Shown here piece after piece: positions 1-6,639 of a stretch of 7,163 bases of DNA. The notes beneath the pieces were generated by a model. The model searched no databases, was not told the DNA's origin, and was given only the letters and a program-made list of their open reading frames with translations. The stretch comes from Bacillota bacterium (GTDB lineage Bacteria; Bacillota; Clostridia; Peptostreptococcales; Anaerovoracaceae). The translations under genes and the position numbers were made by a program. The stretch is from assembly GCA_016283945.1 (NCBI GenBank), contig JAEENW010000208.1, forward strand, positions 1 to 7,163, in the 5' to 3' direction. Numbering within the stretch: position 1 is the first letter of the stretch; the number at the start of each line of letters is the position of its first letter.

Positions 1-1002
1 CAGCACCGCGAGATGCTCGACCAGGTCCTCGAGCTCTTCGGCCTGCGTCCGGACTACGATCTGAACATCATGAAGCCGAACCAGACCCTCGGGATGATCA
101 CCTCCGCGGTGCTCACGGGGCTGGATCCGGTGCTCGAGGCTGAAAAGCCGGACCTCGTGCTCGTCCACGGGGACACGACCACGACCTTCGCCTGCGCCCT
201 GGCCTGCTTCTACAGGCAGATCCCGGTGGGGCACGTCGAGGCCGGCCTCAGGACCTACGACAAGTATTCCCCCTTCCCGGAGGAGATGAACCGCCTCCTG
301 GTCAGCAGGATCGCGGAGCTCTACTTCGCCCCGACCGAGAAGAACAGGCAGAACCTCCTGCGCGAGGGCATCCCCGAAGCCGGCATATACGTGACCGGAA
401 ACACCGTGATAGACGCGCTGCTCCAGGTCGCCGGCCGCCCCTACGAGTTCGAGGACGAGACCCTGAAGGGCATCGATTTCGAGGGAAAGAGGGTCATAAC
501 CGTGACCTGCCACCGCCGCGAGAACCTCGGCGAGTACATGGCCAACATCTTCAGCGCTCTCGCGGACATAGCCCGCGAGTTCGACGACGTCGAGATAGTC
601 TACCCCGTGCACCTGAATCCGAAGGTCAGGGCTGAGGCTGCCGAGTACCTCGGCGGCCTTCCCAACGTTCATCTCATCGAGCCGCTGAGCTACCAGCCCT
701 TCGTGAACCTGCAGGCGAGGTCCTTCTTCATCCTCACCGACTCGGGCGGGATGCAGGAGGAGGCGCCGGCTCTCGGCAAGCCCGTGCTCGTCGTGAGGCG
801 CGAGACCGAGCGCCCCGAGGCCGTCGAGGCCGGGACCGCGAAGCTCGCCGGAGTGGAGCGGGAGAGCGTCTACGCCGCCGCGAAGGAGCTGCTGACAGAC
901 CCCGCCGCCTACGCCGCGATGGCTCACGCCGTCAACCCCTACGGGGACGGAAAGGCCTGCGAGCGCATAGTCGCCGCGATCAGGGAGAGATTCGGGGGCT
1001 GA
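1..1002 (+). CDS. wecB/mnaA: UDP-N-acetylglucosamine 2-epimerase, non-hydrolysing (5'-truncated)
   Basis: Cytoplasmic enzyme interconverting UDP-GlcNAc and UDP-ManNAc, which supplies ManNAc for cell-wall or surface glycans. The frame is open from base 1 and begins with QHREMLDQVL, an internal family motif, so the gene starts upstream of the window; the ATG at 13 is an internal Met. By alignment with the E. coli family member from memory, about 37 residues are missing; 333 codons including the stop are visible. Catalytic positions are present: Asp in HGDTTT (172-174), Glu in HVEAGLR (238-240), Glu in FPEEMNR (280-282) and His in CHRREN (511-513). The C-terminal UDP-binding segments SGGMQEE and RRETERPEAVEAGT are intact. 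It ends in TGA and is followed by an intrinsic terminator, so it probably belongs to the upstream transcription unit and not to the atp operon. No frameshift or missing key residue is seen. Confidence 0.96.
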   Translation, partial: QHREMLDQVLELFGLRPDYDLNIMKPNQTLGMITSAVLTGLDPVLEAEKPDLVLVHGDTTTTFACALACFYRQIPVGHVEAGLRTYDKYSPFPEEMNRLLVSRIAELYFAPTEKNRQNLLREGIPEAGIYVTGNTVIDALLQVAGRPYEFEDETLKGIDFEGKRVITVTCHRRENLGEYMANIFSALADIAREFDDVEIVYPVHLNPKVRAEAAEYLGGLPNVHLIEPLSYQPFVNLQARSFFILTDSGGMQEEAPALGKPVLVVRRETERPEAVEAGTAKLAGVERESVYAAAKELLTDPAAYAAMAHAVNPYGDGKACERIVAAIRERFGG

Positions 1003-1040
1003 CAGGCGCCGCGCGGGAGCAAAAAATGCATATCGATCGA

Positions 1041-1070
1041 AAAAAGCGGCCCTTCGCGGGCTGCTTTTAT
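1041..1070 (+). terminator. Rho-independent terminator after the epimerase gene
   Basis: GCGGCCC (1046-1052) pairs with GGGCTGC (1058-1064), including one G-U pair, around the 5-nt loop TTCGC. The A-run before it (1042-1045) can pair with the T-run after it (1065-1068), extending the stem to 11 bp. The T-run followed by AT-rich DNA gives the usual intrinsic-terminator shape. It lies 39 bp past the epimerase stop and just before the atp promoter, so it separates the two transcription units. Because the stem is flanked by A and T runs, it may work to some degree on the opposite strand too. Confidence 0.85.
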
Positions 1071-1112
1071 ATGATTTATAGCTTAATGCAATGAAACTAT
1101 CATAAAATTCTT

Positions 1113-1141
1113 TTGCAATAGCCTGTTGTTTATAATATAAT
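1113..1141 (+). promoter_or_regulatory. Predicted housekeeping-sigma promoter of the atp operon
   Basis: A -35 box TTGCAA (1113-1118, 4 of 6 consensus bases) is followed by a 17-bp spacer and a perfect -10 box TATAAT (1136-1141). A second overlapping TATAAT lies at 1131-1136 but has a 12-bp spacing from this -35. The 45 bases upstream are strongly AT-rich, like an UP element, and contrast with the GC-rich coding DNA. The predicted transcription start is near 1148-1150, about 175 nt before the first atp-cluster start codon. The position directly after a terminator and before the operon supports the call; the start site itself is inferred. Confidence 0.75.
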
Positions 1142-1148
1142 AACCATC

Positions 1149-1323
1149 AGAAAAACTGTTATCCCTCACAAGCGCCGCTTGTAGGCGCGCAGGGACGGCG
1201 GGTATATCGGCAAATATGGTGGGAAGTCTGGTCAGTGTGTTTGACGCGGCTTTCTTTTTTATATTTGAAGGCAGCCGGGCGCGGCGCGAGAGGCCGCGGC
1301 GGATATTCCTGCCGCTAAGGACC
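1149..1323 (+). promoter_or_regulatory. Long structured 5' leader of the atp operon
   Basis: This is the untranslated stretch between the predicted transcription start and the ATG at 1324. Two hairpins share bases and cannot coexist: ACAAGC/GCTTGT (1168-1173 with 1177-1182, 3-nt loop), and GCGCC/GGCGC (1172-1176 with 1184-1188), which can be extended by TCCCT/AGGGA (1162-1166 with 1191-1195). A third perfect stem, CGCGGC/GCCGCG (1280-1285 with 1293-1298, 7-nt loop), lies about 25 nt before the start codon. A T-rich tract (1251-1260) has no strong hairpin directly before it. I do not recognise any known riboswitch or ribosomal-protein leader here; a regulatory role is inference. Confidence 0.45.
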
Positions 1324-1599
1324 ATGAACAGATACACAGACCTCGCCAAGGGAATAGCGATGTTCACCCAGATCGGGATAATGATCGCGGTCCCGCCGGT
1401 CCTGCTCGCGGTCCTTGGCGTAAAGCTCTGCGAGCGCTTCGGCATAGGCTACTGGCTGGTCGCCGTCATGATAGTCGTCGGGATGATAAGCTCCGCGGCG
1501 TCGGTGAGGAGCACGCTGAAGGGGCTCCACAGGGACCGCGCGAGGCGCGAGAAGGCCGACGGCGTAGGCAGCGGCACCAATTTCAACAAGCACATATAG
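1324..1599 (+). CDS. atpZ: AtpZ/AtpI-type small membrane protein (F1Fo-associated)
   Basis: A 91-residue protein with two predicted membrane helices (about 13-33 and 43-62), joined by a short loop with Lys, Glu and Arg (GVKLCERFGIG), and a charged C-terminal tail. This size and layout match the AtpZ/'ATPase gene 1' family encoded before atpB in many bacteria. In alkaliphilic Bacillus, AtpZ and AtpI have been linked to Mg2+ uptake and ATP synthase function; any such role here is inferred. I chose ATG 1324 because it gives the usual family length and has AAGGA just upstream, though only 2 nt away. The frame stays open back to ATG 1216, but that 36-residue extension has no Shine-Dalgarno site and no family resemblance. 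The stop abuts the next gene's ATG directly. The symbol is by family and position, not by close homology. Confidence 0.75.
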   Translation: MNRYTDLAKGIAMFTQIGIMIAVPPVLLAVLGVKLCERFGIGYWLVAVMIVVGMISSAASVRSTLKGLHRDRARREKADGVGSGTNFNKHI

Positions 1600-1995
1600 A
1601 TGAACGATCAGTCGATCAGAAACGATATAAAACAGATAATCTCGGGCACGGCGCTGTGCTGCCTGATCATGATAGCGGTCTACGCCTTCATGGGAAGGTT
1701 CAGCCTGGGCATCGTCCTCGGAGCGCTGCTGGCGCTCGCGGCAGTCGCGCTGTACTACCTGCAGCTCGCCTCCTCCGTCACGAAGGCGCTGGAGATGGGC
1801 GAGGAGGGCAAGCGCTACATCCAGAGGAGCTACGCCGGCCGCCTGATGATACACCTGGGCTGCGCGCTGCTAGCGTACTTCCTGCCCTTCGTGGACACCG
1901 CCGCGGGGATCATCCCGCTGCTCTTCCCGAGGATAGTGCTCTACGCGATGCAGATACTGCCCGCTTTCAAGGCTAAAAAGGAGGGGAACGAATGA
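1600..1995 (+). CDS. atpI: ATP synthase subunit I-like membrane protein
   Basis: A 131-residue protein with four predicted membrane helices (about 13-31, 35-58, 81-97 and 101-121), basic and acidic residues in the middle loop, and the C-terminal segment LLFPRIVLYAMQIL, typical of ATP synthase I proteins. AtpI acts as a c-ring assembly helper in Na+-type and some other F1Fo synthases. The ATG follows the preceding TAG with no spacer and no visible Shine-Dalgarno site, so translation probably depends on re-initiation after the AtpZ-like gene. The 3' end overlaps atpB by four bases (ATGA, 1992-1995) and carries atpB's Shine-Dalgarno site. These small proteins diverge quickly, so the family call rests on topology, C-terminal motif and position. 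Confidence 0.72.
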   Translation: MNDQSIRNDIKQIISGTALCCLIMIAVYAFMGRFSLGIVLGALLALAAVALYYLQLASSVTKALEMGEEGKRYIQRSYAGRLMIHLGCALLAYFLPFVDTAAGIIPLLFPRIVLYAMQILPAFKAKKEGNE

Positions 1996-2741
1996 GCGTA
2001 AATATCCACGGTTCTCCGATACTCTATACGATACCGATACTCGGGGGGATCAACATCACCTCGACCCTCGTCATCACCTGGTGCGTGATGATCGTGCTCA
2101 CGCTGCTGTGCCGCTGGCTTACGAAGGACCTCAGGGTCAAGGACATCAGCAAGCGCCAGGCGGTGGCCGAGTACCTCGTGAGGATGGCCGAGAACTTCGT
2201 CCTTCAGAACATGGGCGAGTCATGGGGGCGCTACGTGCCCTTCATCGCGGCGATATTCAGCCTCTCGATCTGCTCGAGCCTGACCTCGCTTCTGGGGCTC
2301 CACCCGCCCACGGGCGACGTCTCCACCGAGCTGGCCTGGGCGGTCGTGGTCTTCGTGCTGATCACCTACCACAACATCAAGTCGAGCGGCCTGGGGGGCT
2401 ACCTCAAGGGCTTCACTGAACCGATATTCCTGATGACGCCGTTCAACGTGCTCGGCGAGCTCTTCAAGCCGGTATCGATGTCCTTCCGTCACTTCGGAAA
2501 CATCGTCTCGGGCGTCGTCATCTCGGCCCTGGTCTATACAGGGCTCATGAGCGTGAACCACATGCTCTTCGGGCTCCTGCCCGGCAAGGTGGGCGAGCTC
2601 CTCGGGAGCATACCCTTCCTTGCGGTGGGCGTCCCGGCGGTGCTCTCGCTGTACTTCGACTGGTTCAGCTCGTTCATGCAGGCATTTATCTTCTGCGTGC
2701 TGACGATGGTGTTCATATCATCGGCGGCCGGAGAGGAATAG
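1992..2741 (+). CDS. atpB: F1Fo ATP synthase subunit a
   Basis: The membrane stator subunit that forms the two ion half-channels against the c-ring. It has 249 residues and several hydrophobic helices. The essential stator arginine is Arg166 in KPVSMSFRHFGNIVSG, matching Arg210 of E. coli. The last helix has SFMQAFIFCVLTMVFIS, with Gln230 at the position of E. coli Gln252. The residue after the arginine is His where E. coli has Leu. The PPTGDVS loop (105-111) corresponds to the conserved region before the middle helices. The start overlaps the preceding stop as ATGA and has a strong Shine-Dalgarno AAGGAGG (1978-1984) 7 nt upstream. The length is normal and no damage is seen. Confidence 0.96.
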   Translation: MSVNIHGSPILYTIPILGGINITSTLVITWCVMIVLTLLCRWLTKDLRVKDISKRQAVAEYLVRMAENFVLQNMGESWGRYVPFIAAIFSLSICSSLTSLLGLHPPTGDVSTELAWAVVVFVLITYHNIKSSGLGGYLKGFTEPIFLMTPFNVLGELFKPVSMSFRHFGNIVSGVVISALVYTGLMSVNHMLFGLLPGKVGELLGSIPFLAVGVPAVLSLYFDWFSSFMQAFIFCVLTMVFISSAAGEE

Positions 2742-2767
2742 CACATAAAGACAATGGAGGAAACAAA

Positions 2768-3028
2768 ATGGAAAGAGCTATAGTACTCATGGGCTGCGCC
2801 ATCGGCGCCGGACTCGCTCTGATCGCAGGTATCGGCCCCGGAATCGGCGAAGGTTACGCCGCGGGCAAAGCGCTCGAAGCCATCTCCCGTCAGCCCGAGC
2901 TCACGGGCACCATCAGGAGCAACCTGTTCATCGGCGTAGCTCTCGCCGAGACCACCGGTATCTACGGTTTCGTAACGGGCCTTCTTCTGATCTTCGTGGC
3001 TCCCGGAATGTTCCTGGGCATGCTCTAA
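2768..3028 (+). CDS. atpE: F1Fo ATP synthase subunit c, Na+-type with two carboxylates
   Basis: An 86-residue helical hairpin that assembles into the rotor ring. Helix 1 has the glycine-rich packing motif GIGPGIGEG (21-29), the polar loop has RQP (41-43), and helix 2 has ALAETTGIYG (58-67). Glu61 is the ion-binding carboxylate. Thr62, Thr63, Tyr66 and the backbone near Leu59 match the Na+-site positions of the Ilyobacter c-ring. Position 28, usually Gln in that type, is Glu, giving a second carboxylate in the site as described for Fusobacterium nucleatum. Na+ coupling is therefore likely but inferred. GGAGG at 2756-2760 lies 7 nt before the ATG. The gene uses GAA, GGT and CGT more than its neighbours and ends in TAA, consistent with high expression of a multi-copy subunit. 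Confidence 0.97.
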   Translation: MERAIVLMGCAIGAGLALIAGIGPGIGEGYAAGKALEAISRQPELTGTIRSNLFIGVALAETTGIYGFVTGLLLIFVAPGMFLGML

Positions 3029-3073
3029 GAGCTAAGGAAAGAAAGTTTTAAAGCGTATCGAAAAGGAGATCAA

Positions 3074-3577
3074 ATGGTTTATCAGCAGCTGGTAAGCTTT
3101 GATAAATGGACCTTCGTGGCGCAGATCCTGAACCTCTTCATTCAGATCTGGCTCTTTAAGCGCTTTCTTTTCGAGCCGGTGAAGAAGGTCGTCGCGAGCA
3201 GGCAGCAGGAGGTGGACAAGCTCTACACCGAAGCCGAGACCGCAAAGGCTGACGCCGAGGCGGCGCGCGAATACTACGACGACACGATCAAGAAAGTCAG
3301 GCTCGAGGCTGAGCAGATCACCGAGAGAGCCGTCTCCAACGCCCGCTTCAAGGAGAAGGAGATAGTCTCGAACGCTCAGACCGAGGCGGTGAAGATCCGC
3401 GAGAAGGCGGAGCGGGACATCGCGCTCGAGAGGCGCAAGGTCATGAACGAGGCCAGGGGAGAGATATCCTCCATGGCCGTCGAGATCGCGTCCAAGCTCG
3501 TTCAGCGCGAGATCAACGCCGACGATCAGCAGGCCCTCATCGAGCAGTTCCTTAACGACTACGAGGAAGAGCTATGA
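3074..3577 (+). CDS. atpF: F1Fo ATP synthase subunit b
   Basis: Peripheral-stalk subunit that links subunit a in the membrane to delta and the F1 head, usually as a dimer. It has 167 residues: one N-terminal membrane helix (about 12-30), the junction FLFEPVKKVVASRQQEV that marks the family, then a long charged, Ala-rich coiled coil (about 42-145) and a short C-terminal delta-binding region. There is a single b gene and no b' copy, so a homodimer is expected. AAGGAG (3063-3068) lies 5 nt before the ATG, in a purine-rich 45-nt gap after atpE. The stop overlaps the atpH start as ATGA (3574-3577), which indicates translational coupling. Confidence 0.95.
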   Translation: MVYQQLVSFDKWTFVAQILNLFIQIWLFKRFLFEPVKKVVASRQQEVDKLYTEAETAKADAEAAREYYDDTIKKVRLEAEQITERAVSNARFKEKEIVSNAQTEAVKIREKAERDIALERRKVMNEARGEISSMAVEIASKLVQREINADDQQALIEQFLNDYEEEL

Positions 3578-4107
3578 GCAGGCGGGCCGAAGTATACGGA
3601 AACAGCCTCTACGACCTCGCTTCGGAGTCGGGACTCGTCCTGCCCGTCATGTCGGACCTGCAGCTCATCGAGAGCTGCTTCGACGCCGAGCCCGAATACT
3701 ACAGGCTGCTCTCTTCGCCCGTCATCGGCAAGGAGGAGCGCTTCGGGATCATCAACGAGGCATGGAAGGGCGCTGTGCATCCCTACACCAGGAACTTCCT
3801 CGCGCTGCTCTGCGACGAGGGGCTGGTCAGGGAGTTTTCAGACTGCGTCAAGGCGTACAGGAAGCGCTACAAGGAAGACCGCGGCATAATCGACGTGAGG
3901 ATCACCTCCGCGAAGCCGCTCTCCGAGGAGAACAAGGAGAGGCTCAAGTCCGCGATAGAGTCCAAGACCGGCAAGAGCGTGCTCCCGGTGTTCATAGTCG
4001 ATGAGAGCCTCATCGGCGGACTCAGGGTGGACACGGACGGCATGTCCTACGAGGCCTCCCTGAGCTATCACCTCGATGAGCTCAGAAAGCTGCTCTCGGG
4101 CATGTAG
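3574..4107 (+). CDS. atpH: F1Fo ATP synthase subunit delta (OSCP)
   Basis: The cap of the peripheral stalk, joining subunit b to the top of the alpha3-beta3 head. It has 177 residues: an N-terminal six-helix-type domain (about 1-105, including YGNSLYDLA, SSPVIGKEER and NFLALLCDEG), then a C-terminal domain with DVRITSAKPLSEE and the family signature DESLIGGLRVDTDG (143-156). The start is set by the ATGA overlap with atpF and by GAGGAAGA about 4-7 nt upstream. Sequence divergence is normal for delta, the least conserved subunit. It is followed by an 87-nt gap with a GC-rich palindrome before atpA. Confidence 0.94.
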   Translation: MSRRAEVYGNSLYDLASESGLVLPVMSDLQLIESCFDAEPEYYRLLSSPVIGKEERFGIINEAWKGAVHPYTRNFLALLCDEGLVREFSDCVKAYRKRYKEDRGIIDVRITSAKPLSEENKERLKSAIESKTGKSVLPVFIVDESLIGGLRVDTDGMSYEASLSYHLDELRKLLSGM

Positions 4108-4130
4108 GCCCGGGGCTTTGGCTGCGGCGC

Positions 4131-4147
4131 TCCCGCGGGATCCCGCG
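4131..4147. repeat. Overlapping GC-rich palindromes between atpH and atpA
   Basis: TCCCGCGGGA (4131-4140) and CGCGGGATCCCGCG (4134-4147) are both perfect palindromes and overlap. TCCCGCG also occurs as a direct repeat (4131-4137 and 4141-4147). The element sits in the middle of the 87-nt gap (4108-4194), flanked by GCGGCGC on both sides. No T-run follows, so it is not a standard terminator. It could be an RNA hairpin or a DNA-binding site; the sequence does not say which. Confidence 0.6.
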
Positions 4148-4194
4148 CGGCGCGAAGCGTTCATATCGGCATTAACTATAAGGTTGGTACACTT

Positions 4195-5748
4195 ATGGAA
4201 TTAAGACCTGAAGACATCTCGAAGATCATCCGATCTCAGATAAAGCACTACGAGACGAGGATCAGCCAGGCCGAGACCGGCATGACCATCATGGTCGGCG
4301 ACGGCATAGCGAGGATCTCCGGGCTCGACGACTGCATGGCGGGCGAGCTCATCGAGTTCCCCGGCGGCGTCTACGGAATGGCCCAGAACCTCGAGGAGAA
4401 CACCGTCTCGGCGGTGCTCCTCGGAGACGACCAGGGCATCAAGGAGGGCGACATAGTCAAGCGTACGGGCAGAGTCGTGTCCGTGCCGGTAGGCGACGCC
4501 CTCATCGGCCGTGTCGTCAACGCCCTCGGCCAGCCCATAGACGGCAAGGGACCGATCCTGCAGGAGACCTACAGGGCCATCGAGTCCCCGGCTCCCGGCA
4601 TCCTCGAGAGGAGGAGCGTGTTTGAGCCCCTCCAGACCGGTATCAAGGCCATAGACTCCATGATCCCGATCGGAAGAGGACAGAGAGAGCTCATCATCGG
4701 AGACCGCCAGACCGGAAAGACGGCGATCGCGGTCGACACCATACTGAACCAGAAGGGCAGGGACGTCATCTGCATCTACGTCGCCATCGGGCAGAAGCGC
4801 TCGACCGTGGCGCAGATCAGCGAGAACCTGAGGAGCGCCGGAGCGATGGATTACACCATCATAGTCTCCGCCACCGCCTCCGAGCCGGCTCCGCTGCAGT
4901 TCATCGCACCCTACGCCGGCTGCAGCATGGGCGAGCACTTCATGCACAAGGGAAAGCACGTCCTCGTCATCTACGACGACCTCTCCAAGCACGCCGTGGC
5001 ATACAGAGCCATGTCGCTGCTGATCAGGAGGCCGCCCGGAAGAGAGGCTTACCCCGGCGACGTATTCTACCTGCACTCCAGGCTGCTCGAGAGAGCCGCC
5101 AAGATGTCCGACGAGCTCGGGGGAGGCTCCCTCACCGCGCTCCCGATCATCGAGACCCAGGCGGGCGACGTCTCCGCTTACATACCGACCAACGTGATAT
5201 CCATAACCGACGGCCAGATCTTCCTCGAGACCGAGCTCTTCCAGAGCGGCATCATGCCGGCGGTCAACCCGGGAATCTCGGTATCCCGAGTCGGAGGAAG
5301 CGCGCAGATCAAGGCGATGAAGAAGGTCGCCGGACAGCTCAAGCTCCTGTACTCGCAGTACAGGGAGCTGCAGGCCTTCTCCCAGTTCGGTTCAGACCTC
5401 GATAAGGACACCCGCGACAGGCTCGATCTCGGAGCCCGCATCGTGGAGGTCCTCAAGCAGAACCGCAACGCCCCGCTCGACGTGGCGCTTCAGGTCGTCA
5501 TCATCTACGCCGTCACCAGGGGCTTCCTCGACAGGGTGCCCGTGGAGCGCGTAAGGGAATTCGAAAAGGAGCTCTACGTCTTCATGGAGGGCGCCTACGG
5601 CGAGGTGCTCGAGAGCATACGCCAGAGCGGCGAGCTCTCCGAGGTAGCCGAGCGCAGGCTCAGGGAGGCTCTCGAGATCAAGCTCGAGGACTTCCTCGGG
5701 ACCGAGGAGCCGGTAGTGGACGAGCTCAGCGACAATACGGAGAAGTAG
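4195..5748 (+). CDS. atpA: F1Fo ATP synthase subunit alpha
   Basis: Non-catalytic nucleotide-binding subunit, three copies in the F1 head. It has 517 residues, close to the usual length, in three regions: an N-terminal beta-barrel (to about 95), a nucleotide-binding domain and a C-terminal helical domain. Walker A is GDRQTGKT (169-176), Walker B is HVLVIYDDLSKH (255-266), and the arginine finger is Arg365 in NPGISVSRVGGSAQ. The start MELRPEDISKIIRSQI matches the conserved family N-terminus, which fixes ATG 4195 even though the only Shine-Dalgarno-like bases are AAGG at 4180-4183, 11 nt away. The C-terminus ends in an acidic tail (EEPVVDELSDNTEK). The stop is one base before the atpG ATG, and the end of atpA carries the atpG ribosome-binding site. 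Confidence 0.98.
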   Translation: MELRPEDISKIIRSQIKHYETRISQAETGMTIMVGDGIARISGLDDCMAGELIEFPGGVYGMAQNLEENTVSAVLLGDDQGIKEGDIVKRTGRVVSVPVGDALIGRVVNALGQPIDGKGPILQETYRAIESPAPGILERRSVFEPLQTGIKAIDSMIPIGRGQRELIIGDRQTGKTAIAVDTILNQKGRDVICIYVAIGQKRSTVAQISENLRSAGAMDYTIIVSATASEPAPLQFIAPYAGCSMGEHFMHKGKHVLVIYDDLSKHAVAYRAMSLLIRRPPGREAYPGDVFYLHSRLLERAAKMSDELGGGSLTALPIIETQAGDVSAYIPTNVISITDGQIFLETELFQSGIMPAVNPGISVSRVGGSAQIKAMKKVAGQLKLLYSQYRELQAFSQFGSDLDKDTRDRLDLGARIVEVLKQNRNAPLDVALQVVIIYAVTRGFLDRVPVERVREFEKELYVFMEGAYGEVLESIRQSGELSEVAERRLREALEIKLEDFLGTEEPVVDELSDNTEK

Positions 5749-5749
5749 C

Positions 5750-6592
5750 ATGGCAGGCTCATCCTCAAAAGCCATAAGGTCAAGGATACGGTCGATGCAG
5801 TCCACGCGCCAGATCACCAAGGCGATGGAGCTCGTCGCGAGCTCCAAGCTGCGCGCTGCTCACGAGAGGGCGCTGAACAACCGCAAGTACTTCAGCACGC
5901 TGCTCGACGCCATGAACCACATCGCCGTCTCGACCCCGGCTTTTACCACAAAATACATGAGGGAGGGCACGGGTAACCCGCTCTACGTCATCATAGGCGG
6001 AGACAGGGGCCTCGCCGGAGGCTACAACATGAACGTCTTCCGCTTCGCGCAGGAGAGGCTCCCCGACAACGCGGTGCTGGTCCCGGTCGGGAAGAAGACC
6101 GTGGAGCACTTCGCCTCCAGGCAGTGGCCTCTCGAGATCGACGAGCTCAGGGCGACCGCCGAGATGGACTCCGGGCAGTGCTACACTCTTGCCAGGGTCC
6201 TCTGCGAGGGCTTCCTCAAGGGAAACTACTCGCACCTGAGGATCATCTACACCAAGGTGGACTCTCTGCTGTCCCAGACCCCGCACATGATCGAGGTCCT
6301 TCCGCTCTCCGACTTCAAGTCGGGCGCCGAGCCGGCCAGGACCGAGATGCTCTTCGAGGGCGGCGCGGGAAGCCTCTTCAACAACATAGTTCCCGAGTAC
6401 ATAGGGAGCCTCATATACAGCGCCGTCAAGGAGAGCTACGCCTCCGAACAGGCGGCCAGGCGCATGGCGATGGACGCCGCGTCCAAGAACGCCGACGAGA
6501 TGATCGCCAAGCTCGACCTGGAGTACAACAGGGCGCGCCAGGCGGCGATCACGCAGGAGATAACCGAGATAGTCGCGGGCAGCGAGGGCTGA
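5750..6592 (+). CDS. atpG: F1Fo ATP synthase subunit gamma
   Basis: Central shaft that rotates inside alpha3-beta3 and connects to the c-ring. It has 280 residues. The N-terminal shaft helix is RIRSMQSTRQITKAMELVAS (12-31); the Rossmann-like middle domain has GGDRGLAGGYN (83-93); the C-terminal shaft helix runs from about 230 and ends in the family signature AAITQEITEIVAG (265-277). ATG 5750 lies one base after the atpA stop, with GGAG (5739-5742) 7 nt upstream inside the atpA end. No regulatory insertion of the chloroplast type is seen. It is followed by a 61-nt gap with a strong hairpin before atpD. Confidence 0.97.
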   Translation: MAGSSSKAIRSRIRSMQSTRQITKAMELVASSKLRAAHERALNNRKYFSTLLDAMNHIAVSTPAFTTKYMREGTGNPLYVIIGGDRGLAGGYNMNVFRFAQERLPDNAVLVPVGKKTVEHFASRQWPLEIDELRATAEMDSGQCYTLARVLCEGFLKGNYSHLRIIYTKVDSLLSQTPHMIEVLPLSDFKSGAEPARTEMLFEGGAGSLFNNIVPEYIGSLIYSAVKESYASEQAARRMAMDAASKNADEMIAKLDLEYNRARQAAITQEITEIVAGSEG

Positions 6593-6598
6593 GCGCGG

Positions 6599-6616
6599 GC
6601 CGGGCAGGGGCCCGGC
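6599..6616 (+). other. Strong GC hairpin between atpG and atpD
   Basis: GCCGGGC (6599-6605) and GCCCGGC (6610-6616) form a perfect 7-bp all-GC stem with the 4-nt loop AGGG. It starts 6 nt after the atpG stop and ends 23 nt before the atpD Shine-Dalgarno. No T-run follows, so it is not an intrinsic terminator. It could block ribosome read-through, protect the downstream RNA from decay after cleavage, or tune beta translation; these roles are inferred. Confidence 0.6.
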
Positions 6617-6639
6617 AACGGAGAACTCGCGGATATCTG

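Noticed and set aside
1231..1260. Possible attenuator: GTCA/TGAC stem followed by a T-rich tract in the leader.
   Set aside because: The stem is only 4 bp and separated from the T-run; too weak to call a terminator.
1216..1323. A 36-residue N-terminal extension of the AtpZ-like protein from ATG 1216.
   Set aside because: The frame is open but has no Shine-Dalgarno site, no family similarity and would exceed the usual length; it fits better as leader.
4160..4194. Possible internal promoter before atpA (TATAAG at 4177-4182).
   Set aside because: No acceptable -35 box at the right distance.
4201..5076. Long open frame of 291 codons on the minus strand.
   Set aside because: It lies wholly opposite atpA; its composition is that of a GC-rich antisense shadow, with no recognisable motif.
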